This document shows positions 61,547 through 64,000 of a DNA stretch of 64,000 nt, one piece after another; positions within the stretch are counted from its first letter, which is position 1, and each line of letters opens with the position of its first letter. This DNA comes from Chalciporus piperatus (taxonomy: Eukaryota; Basidiomycota; Agaricomycetes; Boletales; Boletaceae): positions 104,597 through 168,596 of the forward strand of contig JBBPTG010000047.1 in NCBI GenBank assembly GCA_038093975.1, read 5' to 3'. A model generated the notes under the pieces. It made no database searches and was not told where the DNA came from. It saw only the letters and a list, made by a program, of their open reading frames with translations. The position numbers were made by a program, and so were the translations under genes.

Positions 61547-62455
61547 ATGTCGTCCTCAAAACCCACTGAACTCCGCATCGGAGCCCCGGACGCCTTTGAT
61601 GGCTCCTTCGAGAAAAGCACCGCTTGGATGAATTCCATCCAATTCTATCTCACCGTCAACGGCGACGTATACAACACAGATCCCAAGAAGATCGCCTTCG
61701 CCTTATCCTACATGTCTAAAGGATCAGCGGCCACCTGGGCTGCCACCTTCCGCCGCAAAGCCATCACCGGCGCTATCGTCACCATGGGCACTTGGGCCCA
61801 ATTTATCACTGATTTCGAAACGGCATTCAAACATCATGATACCGTAGGAAATGCCGTTGCCTGGCTTTCCACCAAACGCATGAAACCTCTCAAGAACGGA
61901 GAGTATTCCCCTTCCCTCTCGGAATTTATTTCGAGTTTCCAAAACCAAGTCGCCCTGTCTGGCATCATCGACAACAACGTCCTAATCGGATATTTCTCCG
62001 CAGGGATACCTATCTCCCTTATGAGAAGAGTCAATAGCATGGATACCGTCCCTACCACGATCGAGGATTGGTACAAACGCACCACCCAGTTCCAGACTCA
62101 ATGGGAACATGCCAATGAAATCGCGAATCGCAATCGTAACCCCGCCAAGCCTTTCCGTCCATTCTCCTCTGCCAATCACTCTACCCCCGCCAGAGATCCC
62201 AATGCCATGGACGTCGACGCCATCCGTATCTCCAAGCTCACTCCTGAGGAGCGGAAACGCTGCCAGGAGAAGGGACTCTGCTTCCGCTGCAGGAAAGCTG
62301 GACATCGGTCCAACGCCTGCCCAGAATTCTCCTCAAACCAGAAAACCCCGAGGAAGGTTCAAAAGGTTGAGGAAGAAATTCCCTCGCTGATCGAGATAGA
62401 TGATGAGGATGAAACCACCGTTCGTAAAGTAGCCTTTGTCGCAAAGGGTTTTTAG
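61547..62455 (+). CDS. gag: Retrotransposon Gag
   Basis: The frame is open from about 61155, but the first in-frame ATG is 61547 (MSSSKPTELRIGAPDAFDG). The capsid-like region holds WMNSIQFYLTVNG, ALSYMSKGSAATWA and WAQFITDFETAF, typical of Ty3-type Gag. Near the end a single zinc knuckle CFRCRKAGHRSNAC (CX2CX4HX4C) binds RNA. The stop TAG (62453-62455) directly follows the slippery heptamer, so a fraction of ribosomes should continue into pol. The proline/glutamate-rich upstream open stretch might be translated from a non-AUG start; this is uncertain. Confidence 0.88.
   Translation: MSSSKPTELRIGAPDAFDGSFEKSTAWMNSIQFYLTVNGDVYNTDPKKIAFALSYMSKGSAATWAATFRRKAITGAIVTMGTWAQFITDFETAFKHHDTVGNAVAWLSTKRMKPLKNGEYSPSLSEFISSFQNQVALSGIIDNNVLIGYFSAGIPISLMRRVNSMDTVPTTIEDWYKRTTQFQTQWEHANEIANRNRNPAKPFRPFSSANHSTPARDPNAMDVDAIRISKLTPEERKRCQEKGLCFRCRKAGHRSNACPEFSSNQKTPRKVQKVEEEIPSLIEIDDEDETTVRKVAFVAKGF
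62446..62452 (+). promoter_or_regulatory. -1 programmed ribosomal frameshift heptamer
   Basis: G GGT TTT in the gag frame fits X XXY YYZ exactly and is immediately followed by the gag stop TAG. After a -1 slip the next codon is TTA, and the pol frame stays open to the window end. A downstream stimulatory structure was not modelled. Confidence 0.8.
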
Positions 62456-64000
62456 ACCGGGAAGCTCTGCCGACGCAAGCTTCCCCAGTCACGTGTGCAC
62501 CTGTACTTGTAAAGTCGCGAAAGCGCTCTATGCAAATTCCCATACAGATTATCGTTCCCTCGCACACGATGAAAGCCGTCGAAACCCGCGCCCTCATTGA
62601 TAGCGGCGCAGACATCTCCTGCATCGATTGGGCCTTCGTACGTAAAAATCGAATCCCAACCACTCGACTCGAAACCCCCATTCGAGTTCGAAACGTCGAC
62701 CAAACCGCAAACAAAAGCGGAATGATACTCTTCACCACCACCCTCTTCCTCGACATCGAAGGACTTGCGCAAGAAGTAACCTTCCACGTCATGAACTGCG
62801 GAAACGAAAACGTCATCCTAGGTCTCCCATGGCTCGAAAAGGCTAACCCAATCATCGATTGGCGTCGACGAACCCTCTCACTGTCAGAATCTATCGACGA
62901 GTCAAAAAGGTTATATGCTATGCACGCTTCAGCCTGTAAAACCAATGACCGACTCTTCACTCGACCTACTCCTCCCCCTCGACACTCCTATGTAACCCCG
63001 GAGATCGACAAACAACTCTATGACTACCTAGATTCTGAGACCGAATCCACCTTCCTCAATCGCGCCTATGAAAACCATACCCTAAACCGCATCATTCGTT
63101 GCGGTTCACGCTTTGTCCCAAACCACGTTGTTGCTCGCCTCACCAGAGCTACGGAACTTGCAATCGCGGCCGAGCTGGCCAAACCTAAATCTACCCTTCC
63201 GAGAGAATATGCCAAATACGCCTCGGTTTTTGACGAACCTTCGGCCGGCCACCTTCCTCCGTCTCGAATTTACGACCACGAGATTAACCTGAAGGAATCC
63301 TTCGTCCCCAAAATCGGGAAACTCTATCCACTATCCCCAGACGAGAAAAAAGCCACAGAAGACTTCCTTGAAGAAAATCTTCGCACCGGAAAGATACGTC
63401 CTTCCAATTCCCCCCAAGCATCTCCCTTCTTCTTTGTCAAAAAGAAAGACGGAAAACTCCGACCCTGTCAGGACTATCGATATCTGAATGAACACACTAC
63501 CCGCGACGCCTACCCCCTTCCCCTTATTGGAGATCTCGTTGACAAACTCAAAGACGCTAAGATCTTCACCAAATTCGATGTACGATGGGGTTACAATAAT
63601 GTCCGTATCAAAGACGGACACCAATGGAAAGCTGCCTTCCTCACTCACAAAGGCCTCTTTGAACCGACTGTGATGTTCTTTGGGCTGAACAACTCCCCGG
63701 CTACCTTCCAACGCTTCATGAACGACTCTTTTAGAGACATGATAGCTGAAGGATGGCTCGTCATCTATATGGACGACCTTCTCATCTTCTCCCCCGACGA
63801 CACCACTCACACTGTTCACACCCAACGAGTTCTCGAGCGCATGCAGGAGCTAGATCTCCATCTTCGCTTGGAGAAATGCAACTTTGCCGTAAACGAGGTT
63901 GAATATCTCGGCATGATCGTCCGCCCAGGAGAGCTTGCCATGGATCCCATCAAACTCGACGGCATCTCTCAATGGCCCATCCCCTCCACCGTTAAGGAAG
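62452..64000 (+). CDS. pol: Retrotransposon Pol (protease-reverse transcriptase), partial
   Basis: The -1 frame from 62452 has no stop to the window edge. The protease has the active site ALIDSGADISC (about 62590) and the flap-end VILGLPWLEKANP. Reverse transcriptase follows: ASPFFFVKKKDGKLRPCQDY, YPLPLIGDLVDKL, FTKFDVRWGYNNVRI, FGLNNSPATFQRFMN and the catalytic box VIYMDDLLIFS (about 63764-63796), then EVEYLGMIVRPGEL. Domain order PR-RT fits Ty3/gypsy. RNase H and integrase lie beyond 64000. Translation depends on frameshifting from gag. Confidence 0.9.

Larger units (their letters stand above)
60647..64000 (+). mobile_element. Ty3/gypsy-type LTR retrotransposon, 3' part outside window
   Basis: A 468-bp 5' LTR is followed by gag and an open pol frame with protease and reverse transcriptase that runs off the window. 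It is inserted inside a helicase gene. The uninterrupted frames (only a programmed-type gag stop) and lack of decay point to a young, possibly active copy. The right LTR, RNase H and integrase are not in the window. Confidence 0.92.

Overview
The window reads as a nuclear segment of a mushroom-forming basidiomycete (Agaricomycete). Genes are split by many introns of about 45-75 nt with CTRAY branch points, several donors are GC instead of GT, and the families are typical of that group: clustered P450s, caspase-like proteins, C2/TPR proteins, AIG1-like GTPases, GH3 enzymes, PIF1-like helicase relics and a Ty3-type LTR element. Genes are monocistronic and lie on both strands. I worked without database searches, so family names come from motifs and recall.

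Layout. 0-5.3 kb: two convergent cytochrome P450 genes (the first is cut by the window edge) and a relic of a TPR-repeat protein. 6.9-12.5 kb: a direct tandem pair of caspase-like genes. The first is intact in frame but has Leu in place of the catalytic His; the second keeps the His/Cys pair but carries frameshifts and stops. 12.5-16 kb: an orphan exon and a repeat-rich block (GGTGAT-type motif clusters around a tRNA-like piece and a degenerate tandem repeat). 16-31.7 kb: ordinary single genes, namely a coiled-coil protein, a secreted Ser/Thr/Ala-rich protein, an alpha-arrestin, a BRCT/PolX DNA polymerase and a SAM methyltransferase.

32-48.7 kb is the accessory core: seven AIG1/GIMAP-like GTPase genes (one dead) with a decayed C2-TPR gene among them. 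One GTPase is followed by a helical domain resembling the MLKL/HeLo-type four-helix bundle of cell-death proteins. Another has an N-terminal half built from repeated exon-intron cassettes. Four share a coiled coil ending in a basic-hydrophobic tail. Together with the caspase pair and TPR proteins this suggests, by inference only, a fast-evolving self/non-self or cell-death locus.

48.8-59.1 kb: an intact secreted GH3 beta-glucosidase, a divergent GH3 pseudogene lacking its catalytic core, and a secreted TIM-barrel glycosidase-like gene. 60.2-64 kb: the end of a PIF1/Helitron-type helicase gene interrupted by a Ty3-type LTR retrotransposon that runs off the window. That element shows a perfect -1 frameshift heptamer at the gag stop and a primer site complementary to its own predicted mRNA 5' end.
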